64,000 nucleotides of DNA from Kitasatospora paranensis (GCF_039544005.1 NZ_BAABKV010000001.1:3782001-3846000); one strand, 5' to 3'. Numbered from the stretch's first letter, positions 1 to 9,243 are shown. Notes: generated by a model not told the origin, from the sequence alone. Translations and numbers: made by a program.

Positions 1-1
1 C

Positions 2-982
2 AACCTTGCCCAGGTTTATGCATCTCAGGAGTTCCCAACCTTTACCTGTGGACCGCGGCTATTGCCGAACTACTTCAGGCTCCTCACCACGACGAAGGGC
101 CTTTGGGACGACTTGCAGAACCTGTCGACAGGGATGGGCGGTCGGCGCGAAAGAGTCAAGCCTGCCGACTTCCTGACGATTCGGATACCCCTCCCATCAG
201 TATCCGAGCAGAACCGCATCGTGGACCTCATGAGAGGAGTCGATGGCCTGGTGTCGGCCATAACGGAGGAGGTCGAACGTGCGCGAGTGGCGCTGTCTTG
301 CGCCGCTATCGAACTCGCCTCACTCCCCGCCGACGGAGGCAAGGTTCCGATTGACTCTCTTCTCCTCCGCAACATCGGTGGGGTCTGGGGCTCCGAGGCA
401 GGGGTTGACGAGATGGACGTTGACGTCTACCGGTCGACCGAGTTCACCAACTGGTGTCGCCTGAGCGGCGAAGCAGAAGCACGCCGGTCGGTGTCGGCTA
501 GTCAGTTCCGGAGCAGGGAACTGAAGGCGCAGGACATCCTCATTGAAAAATCAGGAGGCACCCCGACCCGGTCGGTGGGGCGTGTGGTACAGATCTCCAC
601 CGGAGATCTGTATCGCCCCACTATCGGAGCCAACTTCCTCCAGTTGCTACGTGCCGATCCATCGAAGGTTTCCCCTCGGTATCTCTTCTGGACCCTCTGG
701 GCAGGCCATCGCCGAGGCGACGGTTTCGACTTCCAGACGGCGAGTACCAACATTCGGAATCTCCAGACCAAGGCATATCTGGCTCGTGGAGTTGACCTTC
801 CCTGCCGCGAGACACAGGAGGAGATCGCAAGAACTTTGGACGGCATACTCGACTGCGTACACAGCGTTGAGAATGAAGCTGCCAACCTCCGCGCCTTTCG
901 CTCTACACTCCTGACCTCTCTTCTGAACCAGGAGACCGAGATCCCAGAGTCGTACGATGATCTCCTGGAAAGGGTGCCCTGA
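2..982 (+). CDS. hsdS: Type I restriction-modification specificity subunit HsdS (5' end cut by window)
   Basis: DNA-recognition subunit of a type I restriction-modification complex; it sets the target sequence for HsdM and HsdR. The frame is open from the first bases of the window, so the N-terminal half (first target-recognition domain) is missing. What remains shows the central conserved helix region (IPLPSVSEQNRIVDLM, about residues 57-72 of the visible part), a second target-recognition domain, and the distal conserved region (PCRETQEEIARTLDGIL) followed by a helical tail, the usual two-repeat HsdS layout. It ends 1 bp before the ATG chosen for hsdR. No hsdM lies in the window; it is expected upstream. 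A/T at third positions is more frequent than in later genes, which suggests acquired DNA. Confidence 0.88.
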   Translation, partial: NLAQVYASQEFPTFTCGPRLLPNYFRLLTTTKGLWDDLQNLSTGMGGRRERVKPADFLTIRIPLPSVSEQNRIVDLMRGVDGLVSAITEEVERARVALSCAAIELASLPADGGKVPIDSLLLRNIGGVWGSEAGVDEMDVDVYRSTEFTNWCRLSGEAEARRSVSASQFRSRELKAQDILIEKSGGTPTRSVGRVVQISTGDLYRPTIGANFLQLLRADPSKVSPRYLFWTLWAGHRRGDGFDFQTASTNIRNLQTKAYLARGVDLPCRETQEEIARTLDGILDCVHSVENEAANLRAFRSTLLTSLLNQETEIPESYDDLLERVP

Positions 983-983
983 C

Positions 984-3900
984 ATGACATGGACAGAGTC
1001 GTCCACTATCCAGCGCTCCCTGCTGGAGTGGGCCGAGGAAGCCGGGTGGGAGCACATCCCGGGCGACGAGCTGCCGCGCGACAATAACGATGTCGTCGTC
1101 GAGACCTGGGCGAGAGAGGCGCTGCTCGCGCTGAATCCGGAGCTAATCGACGACCCAGAATCAACCGAACTGATTCTGCACGAGATCAACCAGGCCATCT
1201 TGGACGCCCACAATGGCCTGGTGGCTGCCAACGAGCTGCTGACTGTGATGCTGCGGGGCGACCATTCGTTTACGACCATCCAGGGCAAGCACGTGCCGCG
1301 CCGCCTCGTCGACTTCGACTACCTGGACAACAACCGGTTCACCGTCGCCGATGAGGTTACGATCACCGGCGCCATGAAGCCCCGCAGATTCGACGTCGTC
1401 TACTATGTTAATGGATTCCCGCTCGTCGTCGCCGAGACGAAAACACCGGTGAAGCACCAGGTATCGTGGGTGAACGCCGCGAAGGACATCTACGGAACGT
1501 ACGAAGAGGAGTACCCCAACTTCTTTGCTACCAGCGTCTTCAACGTCGCGACCGAGGGCCTCGAGTTCCGGATGGCCCCGATCCGTGCCTACCCGGATCC
1601 CGATTCAGACATCTGGGCACCTTGGGGGTCCACCGAGGACGACCCGAAGAAGCTGACCGGCCCTGCGCGCGTTCAGCGCGCTGCACGGCTGTTGCTGAGG
1701 CCGGAGACGATCCTGACGATCCTGAAGGACCTGGTGATGTATCGGCACGCTCGGGACGCCTCCGAGGCTGATGTGAAGTTCCTGCCTCGTTACCCGCAGT
1801 TCGAGGCGGCGCTGGCGATCCATGCGAAGGTGCTGGCGGACGGTCCCGGTGGCCTGATCTGGCACCACCAAGGGTCAGGCAAGACCGAACTGATGGCCTT
1901 CGCCGCCGCCCGGTTGCTGCGCGACGACGCGGTGATCGACATGTACGGCGGCGCACCGACCGTGATCGTGATCGCCGACCGAAAAGACTTGGTGAGACAG
2001 ACTGCAGAGATGTTCGAGACTGCCGGCATGCCTCGCATGTCGGTGCCTGGCAACAGGCGCGAGCTGCACAAGCTGCTGCGCCGAGACGACCCCGGCGTGA
2101 TCATCACGACGGTGCACAAGTTCGCCGAAGCTGGCCATGTTAATGACCGGGCGAACATCGTTGTCCTGGTGGACGAGGCCCACCGATCCCAGGAGGGCAA
2201 GTTCGGGAAGGCCTGGCGCGCAGCGGTCCCGAACGCGAAGTTCTTCGGTGCGACCGGCACGGCGATCGAGGACAAGGACCGATCCACTTTCCAGCTGTTC
2301 GGAGATCCTGACGATCCCGACTTTGTGATGTCCCGGTACACGCCCGAGCAGTCGATCGCGGATGGATTCACTAAGCCGGTGATCGTGGAAGGACGTTCCG
2401 TCGGATTCGACCTAGACAAGGGTGACCTTGATGAGGCCTTCGACCAGTTCGCCGCCAATGAGGACCTCGACGAGGACGAGAAAGTCTTCCTATCCGGTAA
2501 GGCCTCGCACATCGAGACCGTCCTTTCCAACCCCAAGCGGGTCGCCGCCGTGTGCGCGGACATCGTTGAGCACTACCTGACCTATGTCGCACCGCTGGGA
2601 CAGAAGGCCCAGGTGGTAGCGTTCAACCAAAAACTCGTGGTCGCCTATGCGCACGCGATCCAGGCCGAGCTGGAACGCCGGGGCGCGGTGATGCCGGACG
2701 GCCGGGCACGCGAAGTGGGCGTCGTGATGCATGTCGCCGACGCCAAGGACACCCCGAAGGAGCTAAAGAAGTACCTGCTCACCCCGGAACAGGAGGAAGC
2801 ACTCAAGCGGCGGTTCAAGAAGGTCGACGACCCCATATCGTTCGTCGTAGTGACAGCGAAGTGGATGACTGGCTTCAACGCGCCCATCGAGGGTGTTCTG
2901 TACCTCGACAAGCCAGCCAAGGGCGCGAACCTGTTCCAGACAATCACCCGGCCAAACCGGCCGTGGAAGAACCCCATCACAGGGCAGCGCAAGGACTACG
3001 GACGCGTCGTCGACTACATCGGCCTCGCGAAGGCCATCGGAGAGGCGATAGTCGGCCCAAAGGCCAAGACGGAGGAAGGTGCGGAGCTCAACGTCACAGA
3101 TTCCGCCCAGCTGGCCGGAAAGTTCGTCTCCGATCTGACGCGCCTTGTGGCGTTGTTCGACGCCATCAACACAGCCGACTCGTCGTTCGAGGGGCTCGCC
3201 GAAGCACACGAGCGAATCGTCGAGGGCAGCCCGCAGCGGACCCAGTTCATCGAGACATACGTGGCTCTTCAAACGGTGTGGGAGTTCCTGGACCCCCACC
3301 CGATGCTCGCACCGTTCCGGCAGCAGTACCACTGGTTGGCGAAGGTGTACGAGTCGATCCGGCCCAAGGACGTGTCGAAGGCGTTCCTGTGGGACCGTCT
3401 CGGCGCGAAGACGATCGAGCTGATCCATGGGCACATGACCGACGTTCGCGTGCGGTCGATGCCGTCGAAGACCGTCACCCTCGACGCCGCCGGCCTGGAA
3501 CTGGTCAAAAGGATCGCCGAGCAACTGAAGCTCCCAGACACCGAGTCACCGGAGAACGAGCCCGGCGACGTTTATCAAGAGGTGCTCGATTCAATCGAGA
3601 CACGCTTGAAGCGGCGTCTCGTGGAGTCCGAGAGCCCGGTGTACCAGTCGCTTGCGGAGCGGATCGAGAGGCTCCGCACCAAGGCAATCGAGAACGTTGA
3701 GGACTCGCTGGCGTTCTTGGAGCAGGCGCTGAGGATCGCTCAAGATGTGGTCGCCGCCGACCGGGCCGCGGAGGCTGGCGACGAGGAGATGCTGGAGAGA
3801 CTGGCAGACCCGAAGCGTGGTGCGCTGACACAGATTGTCGAGCAAAACACGCCGCCAGGGCTACATAAGATCGTCCCCGACATCGTCGACAGGATCGATT

Positions 3901-4058
3901 CGATCGTCGCAGAGGTCGCCTACACCGGGTGGATAGAAAGCGATGCTGGCGACAAGCGTGTTCGCCGCGAGCTCCGAGCTGCGTTGAAGGAGTACGGCCT
4001 CCCAATCAAAGGCGACTTGTTCGACAAGACGTATGATTACGTCCGGGAGAACTATTAA
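984..4058 (+). CDS. hsdR: Type I restriction endonuclease subunit HsdR
   Basis: Motor and nuclease subunit that translocates DNA in an ATP-dependent way and cuts it at a distance; acts with HsdS and HsdM. 1024 aa, normal for the family. An N-terminal PD-(D/E)xK-type nuclease carries VVAETKTP near residue 150. The SF2 helicase core follows: Walker A HHQGSGKTE near residue 296, DEAH box VLVDEAHRS near 395, then GATGTAIE. The C-terminal half is helical, as in other HsdR. I chose the ATG at 984 (AAAGGG about 10 bases upstream) over the in-frame ATG at 957, which would overlap hsdS by 26 bp. Forms an operon with hsdS. The gene reads through intact. Confidence 0.93.
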   Translation: MTWTESSTIQRSLLEWAEEAGWEHIPGDELPRDNNDVVVETWAREALLALNPELIDDPESTELILHEINQAILDAHNGLVAANELLTVMLRGDHSFTTIQGKHVPRRLVDFDYLDNNRFTVADEVTITGAMKPRRFDVVYYVNGFPLVVAETKTPVKHQVSWVNAAKDIYGTYEEEYPNFFATSVFNVATEGLEFRMAPIRAYPDPDSDIWAPWGSTEDDPKKLTGPARVQRAARLLLRPETILTILKDLVMYRHARDASEADVKFLPRYPQFEAALAIHAKVLADGPGGLIWHHQGSGKTELMAFAAARLLRDDAVIDMYGGAPTVIVIADRKDLVRQTAEMFETAGMPRMSVPGNRRELHKLLRRDDPGVIITTVHKFAEAGHVNDRANIVVLVDEAHRSQEGKFGKAWRAAVPNAKFFGATGTAIEDKDRSTFQLFGDPDDPDFVMSRYTPEQSIADGFTKPVIVEGRSVGFDLDKGDLDEAFDQFAANEDLDEDEKVFLSGKASHIETVLSNPKRVAAVCADIVEHYLTYVAPLGQKAQVVAFNQKLVVAYAHAIQAELERRGAVMPDGRAREVGVVMHVADAKDTPKELKKYLLTPEQEEALKRRFKKVDDPISFVVVTAKWMTGFNAPIEGVLYLDKPAKGANLFQTITRPNRPWKNPITGQRKDYGRVVDYIGLAKAIGEAIVGPKAKTEEGAELNVTDSAQLAGKFVSDLTRLVALFDAINTADSSFEGLAEAHERIVEGSPQRTQFIETYVALQTVWEFLDPHPMLAPFRQQYHWLAKVYESIRPKDVSKAFLWDRLGAKTIELIHGHMTDVRVRSMPSKTVTLDAAGLELVKRIAEQLKLPDTESPENEPGDVYQEVLDSIETRLKRRLVESESPVYQSLAERIERLRTKAIENVEDSLAFLEQALRIAQDVVAADRAAEAGDEEMLERLADPKRGALTQIVEQNTPPGLHKIVPDIVDRIDSIVAEVAYTGWIESDAGDKRVRRELRAALKEYGLPIKGDLFDKTYDYVRENY

Positions 4059-4281
4059 ATCCACAGTGACCAAATGCCTGCTTGCGCAGCCTGGCGCTTC
4101 CCAGGGTCAGACGGCCCAGTAACGTGCCGAGAGCGGCTAAGCCTCTCCCGGCTGCTGGAGGAGAGATATGCGCGGGCGCGCCCCGAAGCGATTGGACCAG
4201 CCGCGGCAACCCGCGGATATTCCCCTGACTGAGCGGGTGGGTTCCCTCCTCGATCGGGCAGCTTCGCCGCACCCGGGTTCT

Positions 4282-4338
4282 CCAGGGGCCGCCAAGGCTC
4301 ACCTTGTGACGCTTGCGCTCGGCCTTGGCGGCCCCTGG
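4282..4338. terminator. 17-bp perfect hairpin downstream of hsdR
   Basis: Inverted repeat with arms 4282-4298 and 4322-4338 (17 bp, perfect) around a 23-nt loop. It lies in a 573-bp stretch (4059-4631) in which I see no credible gene. Position between hsdR and the convergent HATPase gene fits a bidirectional transcription terminator, although no T tract follows. Confidence 0.5.
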
Positions 4339-4631
4339 GGGTTCCGGGTACGCCCTTGGGTGACCGGTCGAGGAGGGGGCCACCCGCGACCCGACCACGA
4401 TCACCACGACGAAGCTGAACCCGTGCGCATGCCCCTGGTCCCCTCCGAGGAGGGCCGGGGTTTGGGGCGGAGCCCCATGGCTCTGACCGTCACTGCCTGC
4501 CCGTCGGGTCAGTCCTTCCATCCACCCTGTGGCGCGGCCGGCCGTCGCCGTCGCGGGGCGAAGACAGGAGCGGAGGCGAGCGGCGGCCAGCGCCGCGAGC
4601 GAAGCGAGCCTTGAACCCGTAGAGAAGGTTG

Positions 4632-5422
4632 TTACTCAACCTCATTGCGGCGCCGAGTCCTTGAACATGTCGGCTGGTAGGCGATGACCGGCTTGCCCGT
4701 CGGTGGGAGTAACGGCAGGAAGAGGACCGGTCCGGCGCTCCACTGGCGGTCCCCCTGGAGCGTGGCAACGGTGCAGGGCAATCCTCGGCGGAGGTCGTCG
4801 AAGGCCTTCGCGTGGTCGGTCTCGACCCACTGGCCCAGCCTCGCCTGATCCCCGACATCAAAGGCGAGAAGGAGCGTGGTGATGGACCGCCGGAGCCACC
4901 GGATCGCCGCGTCGGCGCTCGCCGTGCTGAGGGTGTTCACCAGATGCGGGCCCGTGGCGCCGGCCGTGCTCCACACGTGGTGCTCGCAGCGGTATCCGGG
5001 CTGAGCCATCGCGGAGCCGTCCCACGCTGCCGGCCGCTGCCGCGGGAGTGACAGCTCGGCCGTGACGGCTCGCCCACGATGGTCGCCAGAGATCACGAAG
5101 CGATCGGCAAGAGCGCTGACGATCTCCAGCCCGCGGCCGTGGGTGCTGTCGGCTCCGGAGTGCTGCACGCTCGGGATGCTCCCCTCGTTCCGCTGTCCGT
5201 GACCGTGATCGCCACCGCTCGCGCCGCCACGGTCAGAGCGACTTCGAAGCGGCCCGCCTGGTGGCCGCTCTCGGTGTGCTGAAGGGCGTTGGTACTGAGC
5301 TCGCTGACGATCAGTTCGGCCTCGTCGGCCCGAGGGTGGTCGTTGAGAAGCTGCCGGACCCAACCCCGTACTGCACTGAGCTCCTGGGGGTGGCCGGCGA
5401 AGATGCGTCGGTGAGTGGTCAT
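4632..5422 (-). CDS. ATP-binding protein, HATPase_c (RsbW/anti-sigma-like) with C-terminal extension; one frameshift in this sequence
   Basis: Histidine-kinase-type ATPase domain of the anti-sigma/SpoIIAB-like family, common as a regulator in streptomycetes. The N box ELIVSELSTNALQHT is near residue 45, followed by AITVTDSG and, in another frame, HGRGLEIVSALADRF (G2-type box). The frame breaks at about 5184-5192; adding one base restores a continuous 263-aa reading. After the ATPase core (about 145 aa) comes an unrecognised segment of about 115 aa (from GSAMAQPGYRCEHHVW). It could be a domain of this protein or a separate small gene with its own ATG. The start at 5422 has GAGGAG upstream. Transcribed divergently from the ABM/XRE pair. 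Confidence 0.7.
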
Positions 5423-5506
5423 GGCGCTCCTCTGCGGCGTTGACCTGCTCCGTTCTGCCCTGGGTGACCGATCCTCTGTTGCCGGACGCCCACGGGCAGT
5501 GCATTT

Positions 5507-5566
5507 AGTACTAGCACCGTACTCAAGATGCGTGTACTTCGAGTGCGGGATCGCACTTTTCGTACG
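5507..5566. promoter_or_regulatory. GTAC-containing putative operator in divergent promoter region
   Basis: AGTACTAG at 5507-5514 followed by GTACT at 5519-5523. Further GTAC cores lie at 5534 and 5562. The AGTACTAG-N(3-4)-GTACT arrangement recurs at 7155-7170 on the other side of the XRE regulator. Inference: binding sites for that regulator, controlling both the HATPase gene (minus) and the ABM/XRE genes (plus). Confidence 0.5.
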
Positions 5567-5624
5567 GTTAGCTGGTGCGGCGACGAGTGCTGCTGCTCAA
5601 GTTCGCAACAAGGGAGGAAGAAGC

Positions 5625-5939
5625 ATGTTCGGACTGATGGTGCGCTTCACCTGCAAGGACGAGTCGGCGGCGTCCGCGTTCGACGACCTGGTTGCGCGGA
5701 CGGGCGAACTGATCCGGGTGAACGAGCCGGGCACGGTGGTCTACGCCGTCCACCGCGTTGACGGCCGGCCGCTGGAGCGGATCTTCTACGAGCTCTACCG
5801 CGACCGCGCCGCCTTCGACGAGCACGAGTCGAAGGACTACGTGAAGGTCTTCCTCGCCGAGCGCGACCAGTACCTCTCCTCCATCGAGGTCGACTGGCTC
5901 GACTTCGTGTCCGCCAAGGGTGTGGACGTTGAGCACTGA
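5625..5939 (+). CDS. Antibiotic biosynthesis monooxygenase (ABM)/quinol monooxygenase-fold protein
   Basis: 104-aa ferredoxin-like dimeric alpha+beta-barrel protein. The visible pattern is that of ABM/YgiN-type proteins: MVRFTCKDESAASAFDDLV at the start, a central FYELYRDRAAFDEHESKDYV, then the final strand region. The reaction is not predictable; some family members are monooxygenases and others bind small ligands. The ATG at 5625 is chosen because AGGGAGGA lies just before it; upstream in-frame starts have no ribosome-binding site. The stop falls 8 bases into the following regulator gene, so the two are probably translationally coupled. The pairing suggests the ABM protein may supply a signal or sensor input to the regulator (inference). 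Confidence 0.75.
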   Translation: MFGLMVRFTCKDESAASAFDDLVARTGELIRVNEPGTVVYAVHRVDGRPLERIFYELYRDRAAFDEHESKDYVKVFLAERDQYLSSIEVDWLDFVSAKGVDVEH

Positions 5940-7142
5940 GTACGCCAAGGCGCTGGGCAAGAAGATCGCCTTCCACCGAAAGCGCCGCGGGCTCTCACAG
6001 AAGGAGTTCGCCCAGCTCCTCGGCCGCTCGGAAGCCTGGGTGTCCCAGGTGGAGCGCGGCGTACGGCGTATCGACCGGATGACCGTCCTGGAGAAGGTCG
6101 CGGAGGTCCTGGAGATCCCCGTCGCCGAGCTGGCGGCCGAGGCCCCGATCGTGGCCGCGGCGGCGGAGGGGGAGGCTCCCGGTGCGAGTCGGCTCCGGCT
6201 GGTTCTCAGTGCGGCGCACTCGCTCAAGGCGATCCTCGGCCCTCACAGCGCACCCGACGTGGACGCACTCCGGGCCGAGGTCGAGCGGGCGTGGTCGCTC
6301 GCGCACGCCGGCGGCTACGCGGATCTCGCCGAACTCCTCGAAGAGCTGGTGCCGTCGCTGGAGTCGGCCGCCCGCTCGGTCCCGGAGGACCAGCGCGCCA
6401 ATCTGTTCCGGCTGCTCGCGCGGATGTACCACGCCTGCAGTGCCGCCCTGTCCAACATGGGCGAGCCCGAGGCGGCCTGGATTGCCATTGACCGCTCCGT
6501 GGTCGCAGCGGAGCGGGCGGGCGATCCCCTGCTCATGGCGGCCGGCGAGTTCCGCCTCTCGATCGTCTTCCTCGGTGCCCGGCACTACGAGCAGGCGGCA
6601 CGCGCCTCGGGCAGCGCCGCCGACGCGCTCCACCCCTCGCAGCCACGGGCCAGGTGGAAGCCGTGGCCATGCGCGGGGCGCTGACCCTGCAACGGGCGGT
6701 CGCTGCCGCACGCGCGAATCAGGCCGAGTCGGCGTACGAGTACCTGCGCGAGGCCCGCGAGATGGCGGCTGCGGTGGGCGACGGGCGCAACGACTACAAC
6801 ACCGAGTTCGGGCCCACCAACGTGGGCCTGCACGAGGTCGCCGTCGCGGTCGATCTAGGGGACGCCGGCATTGCCCTGCGGGCTGTGAACTCCATCGATC
6901 CGTCGGTGCTGTCCACGGAGCGCCAGACCAGGTTCCACATCGACGTGGCCAGGGCCTACACACAGCGCCGGCAGACGGACGACGCCGTGGCCCGGCTCCT
7001 GACGGCGCGTGACCTGTCGCCGGAGATGTTCCGCGCCATGCCGATGGTGAAGCAGCTCGTCACGGATCTGCTGACCATGAGCCAACCGACGTCCGATCAG
7101 CTCCGCGGGCTGGCCAGAGAGTTGGGCGTACTGGAAATGTGA
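5929..7142 (+). CDS. XRE-family transcriptional regulator with helical repeat domain; one frameshift in this sequence
   Basis: N-terminal Cro/C1 helix-turn-helix (GLSQKEFAQLLGRSEAWVSQ, about residues 21-40), then about 300 aa of TPR-like helices resembling other streptomycete XRE regulators. A run of four C at 6633-6636 breaks the frame. One added C gives ALHPLAATGQVEAVAMRGAL and a single 404-aa protein that continues to 7142. The start is taken as TTG at 5929, eight bases after AAGGG; a GTG at 5920 is the alternative. It overlaps the ABM gene by 11 bp. GTAC-rich repeats lie on both sides of the ABM/XRE unit, so it is the best candidate for the repressor or activator of the AICE transfer operon. 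Confidence 0.75.
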
Positions 7143-7146
7143 GCTG

Positions 7147-7178
7147 GTACCAAAAGTACTAGACAGTACTTGGAGTAC
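7147..7178. promoter_or_regulatory. Array of four GTAC sites upstream of the AICE transfer operon
   Basis: GTAC tetramers at 7147, 7156, 7166 and 7175, spaced 9, 10 and 9 bases, so the sites fall on one helix face. The region includes AGTACTAG (7155-7162) and GTACT (7166-7170), matching the site at 5507-5523. It sits directly after the XRE gene and upstream of the transfer/replication operon. The rest of the 322-bp gap 7143-7464 holds no gene I can support. Confidence 0.55.
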
Positions 7179-7464
7179 GGGTTACTCTCGTTGCTGTCGG
7201 CATGCCTCCCCGCCTTCGGCGGGGTCCGTGTGCGGACATGCGAACGCGCCGTGGCAGGAAGGCAGACCTGCCCCGGCGCGTCAGCGGCAAAGGGTCACAC
7301 GAAAGCTGTGGCCTGAGCGGGAGGCAGCCCACTCAGGCTCGGGGCGTCGTTGGCACAACGCTCCTCCGAGCGTATCGCGCCGAGTCCATATGCGGTCAAC
7401 CTCCCGTTGCGTAGTCATTTGTCACTGACTGCACCCATTTGCGGTGCGCAAGGGAGAACAACTC

Positions 7465-7815
7465 ATGCGTTCCATCCGTGTCGAGACCTCGGGCGCGACG
7501 ATCCTGCTGACCGAGGCCCCCGAGAAGAAGATCCGCGATCGCCGGACGGGAGAGCTGGCCACCGACGCCGCGACCGGCGAAGTCCTGATGACGGTCGGTG
7601 TCGTCCACATCGAGGACGGCGAGTCCTCGCTGATCAAGGTCACCGTTCCGCAGTCCGGCGTGGGAGAGGGCCTGGCCCTCGGTGGTCCGGTCGCCCTGGT
7701 GGGCCTGGTCGCCCGCCCGTGGGAGCAGGTGTTCAACGGTCAGCCCCGGCACGGCATCGCCTATCGCGCCGCCGCCGTCACGCCCGCCGTGTTCCCCTCC
7801 TCGCTGGGGGTGTGA
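7465..7815 (+). CDS. SCO3933-family AICE regulatory protein
   Basis: 116-aa protein of the small family found at the head of AICE transfer operons in Streptomyces, usually annotated as SCO3933 family regulatory protein. It is mainly beta-strand (SIRVETSGATILLTEAP, then DGESSLIKVTVP) and has no catalytic motif. Molecular role unknown. AGGGAGAA precedes the ATG at 7465; an upstream in-frame GTG at 7444 has no ribosome-binding site. It ends 1 base before the GTG of the translocase gene, so the two are in one operon. Confidence 0.8.
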   Translation: MRSIRVETSGATILLTEAPEKKIRDRRTGELATDAATGEVLMTVGVVHIEDGESSLIKVTVPQSGVGEGLALGGPVALVGLVARPWEQVFNGQPRHGIAYRAAAVTPAVFPSSLGV

Positions 7816-7816
7816 C

Positions 7817-9169
7817 GTGTCGGACCTGCTGACTCTGCTGGAGCTCGGCGGTCCGGCCCTGGCGGTCGGCGGCGGTGCCGTCTACCTCAAGGCACGTCAC
7901 CCCAGCGCCTATTGGTGCACCTTCGGCCTGGCCGGCACGACGGCCCGCCTGCTGGGCTCGTACGGCGCGGTCATGGACTCGTGCGGGCTCACCGTGGCGC
8001 CGTCCCGGCTGCGGGTCCTGGCAGTGCGGGCGACGACGCGCAGGGAAGTAAGGCCCGTGCCGCCCCGCCGGGGGCTCATCCGGCCGACCCCGACCGGGAT
8101 GCGGCTTCGGCTGCGTCTCGCACCGGGACAGGAGCCGGCGGACGTCGCCGCCTCGGCGGAGCGTCTTCGGCATGCCTGGGGCGTGCACGCGGTCTACGTG
8201 ACCGAGGTCAGGCCCGGTGTCGTCGACCTCCGGTTGGTGGGCTTCGACGTCCTGCGGCGCGTCCGGATGCCTCGGACGGTCACCGACGGCCTTCTCAAGG
8301 TGCCGGTGGCTCTCCGCGAGGACGCGACCGCCTTCGTCCGGGACTACCGCACCATCCCGCACCAACTCACGCTCGGCGCGACCCTCTCCGGCAAGTCGAT
8401 GTTCCTCCGGCACCTGGTCACCGGGCTCGCCCCGCAACCGGTCGCCCTGGTCGGCATCGACTGCAAACGCGGCGTGGAGTTCGCTCCGTTCGCCACCCGG
8501 CTCTCCGCGCTGGCCACCGACCAGGAACAGGCGGCCGACCTGCTGCCCGCCCTGGTCGAACTGATGGAGAGCCGCTACGACCAGATCCGCGCCCACCAGG
8601 GGATATCCCCCGGTGTCCCGGCCGAGGACATGACCTCCGACATCTGGGGTCTCCCCGAGGCCGAACGGCCCGTCCCGATCGTCGTCCTCGTGGACGAGGT
8701 GGCAGAACTCTTCCTTGTCGCCACCCGCAAGGACGAGGACCGCCGGGACGAGATGGTCACCCATCTCATCCGACTCGCCCAGCTCGGCCGGGCAGCCGGT
8801 ATCCACCTGGAGGTGTGCGGACAGCGCTTCGGCGCCGAACTCGGCAAGGGTGCCACCATGCTCCGCGCCCAGCTCACCGGCCGCGTTTGCCACCGGGTCA
8901 ACGACGAGGCCTCGGCCAAGATGGCTCTCGGGGACATCTCCCCGGAGGCAGTCCTCGCGGCATGCGCCATCGCCGCCGAACGGCCCGGCCAAGCGGTCGT
9001 CGGGGACACCTCGGGCGGCTGGTCCCGCATCCGCACTCCCCACCTCCCGCTCGCTCAGGCCGCCGCCGTGTGCGCCGCGAACGCTCACCTGGTCCCGTTC
9101 CTGCCGGAGCTCGACCGCTTCCGCCCCTCCGTCGAGGGTGCCGACCCGGCCGGCCTGAGCGCGGCCTGA
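7817..9169 (+). CDS. FtsK/SpoIIIE-family conjugative DNA translocase (TraB/TraSA-like)
   Basis: 450-aa hexameric ATPase expected to pump double-stranded element DNA from donor to recipient; AICEs need only this protein for transfer. Hydrophobic N-terminus (GGPALAVGGGAVYLKA, with a second stretch near residue 35) for membrane anchoring. Walker A GATLSGKS is near residue 188 and Walker B IVVLVDEVAEL near 292. The usual FtsK middle elements (VGIDCKRGVEF, RAAGIHLEVCGQR) follow, then a C-terminal region that may read the clt transfer sequence. GTG at 7817 immediately follows the preceding stop. Confidence 0.92.
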   Translation: MSDLLTLLELGGPALAVGGGAVYLKARHPSAYWCTFGLAGTTARLLGSYGAVMDSCGLTVAPSRLRVLAVRATTRREVRPVPPRRGLIRPTPTGMRLRLRLAPGQEPADVAASAERLRHAWGVHAVYVTEVRPGVVDLRLVGFDVLRRVRMPRTVTDGLLKVPVALREDATAFVRDYRTIPHQLTLGATLSGKSMFLRHLVTGLAPQPVALVGIDCKRGVEFAPFATRLSALATDQEQAADLLPALVELMESRYDQIRAHQGISPGVPAEDMTSDIWGLPEAERPVPIVVLVDEVAELFLVATRKDEDRRDEMVTHLIRLAQLGRAAGIHLEVCGQRFGAELGKGATMLRAQLTGRVCHRVNDEASAKMALGDISPEAVLAACAIAAERPGQAVVGDTSGGWSRIRTPHLPLAQAAAVCAANAHLVPFLPELDRFRPSVEGADPAGLSAA

Positions 9170-9243
9170 CCTCTCCCCCACTCCGGTGGCGCGCCGTCCC
9201 GCGCCGAGTCCCTACTCCGTCACGCCCGAAAGGAGGCGTTCCT

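Noticed and set aside
1..983. hsdM in the window
   Set aside because: No N6-adenine methyltransferase motif (NPPF/NPPY context) is present; only the distal part of hsdS is included.
4168..4614. Possible 148-aa gene between hsdR and the HATPase gene
   Set aside because: No family resemblance, Arg/Gly/Pro-rich composition, and it crosses the perfect hairpin 4282-4338.
4059..5000. Left attachment site of the AICE
   Set aside because: I looked for the tRNA-Tyr T-arm/acceptor sequence here and found only short chance matches, so no boundary is claimed.
7202..7428. Short open frames in the gap before the AICE transfer operon
   Set aside because: No ribosome-binding site and no homologous pattern; the region is better read as promoter and operator DNA.
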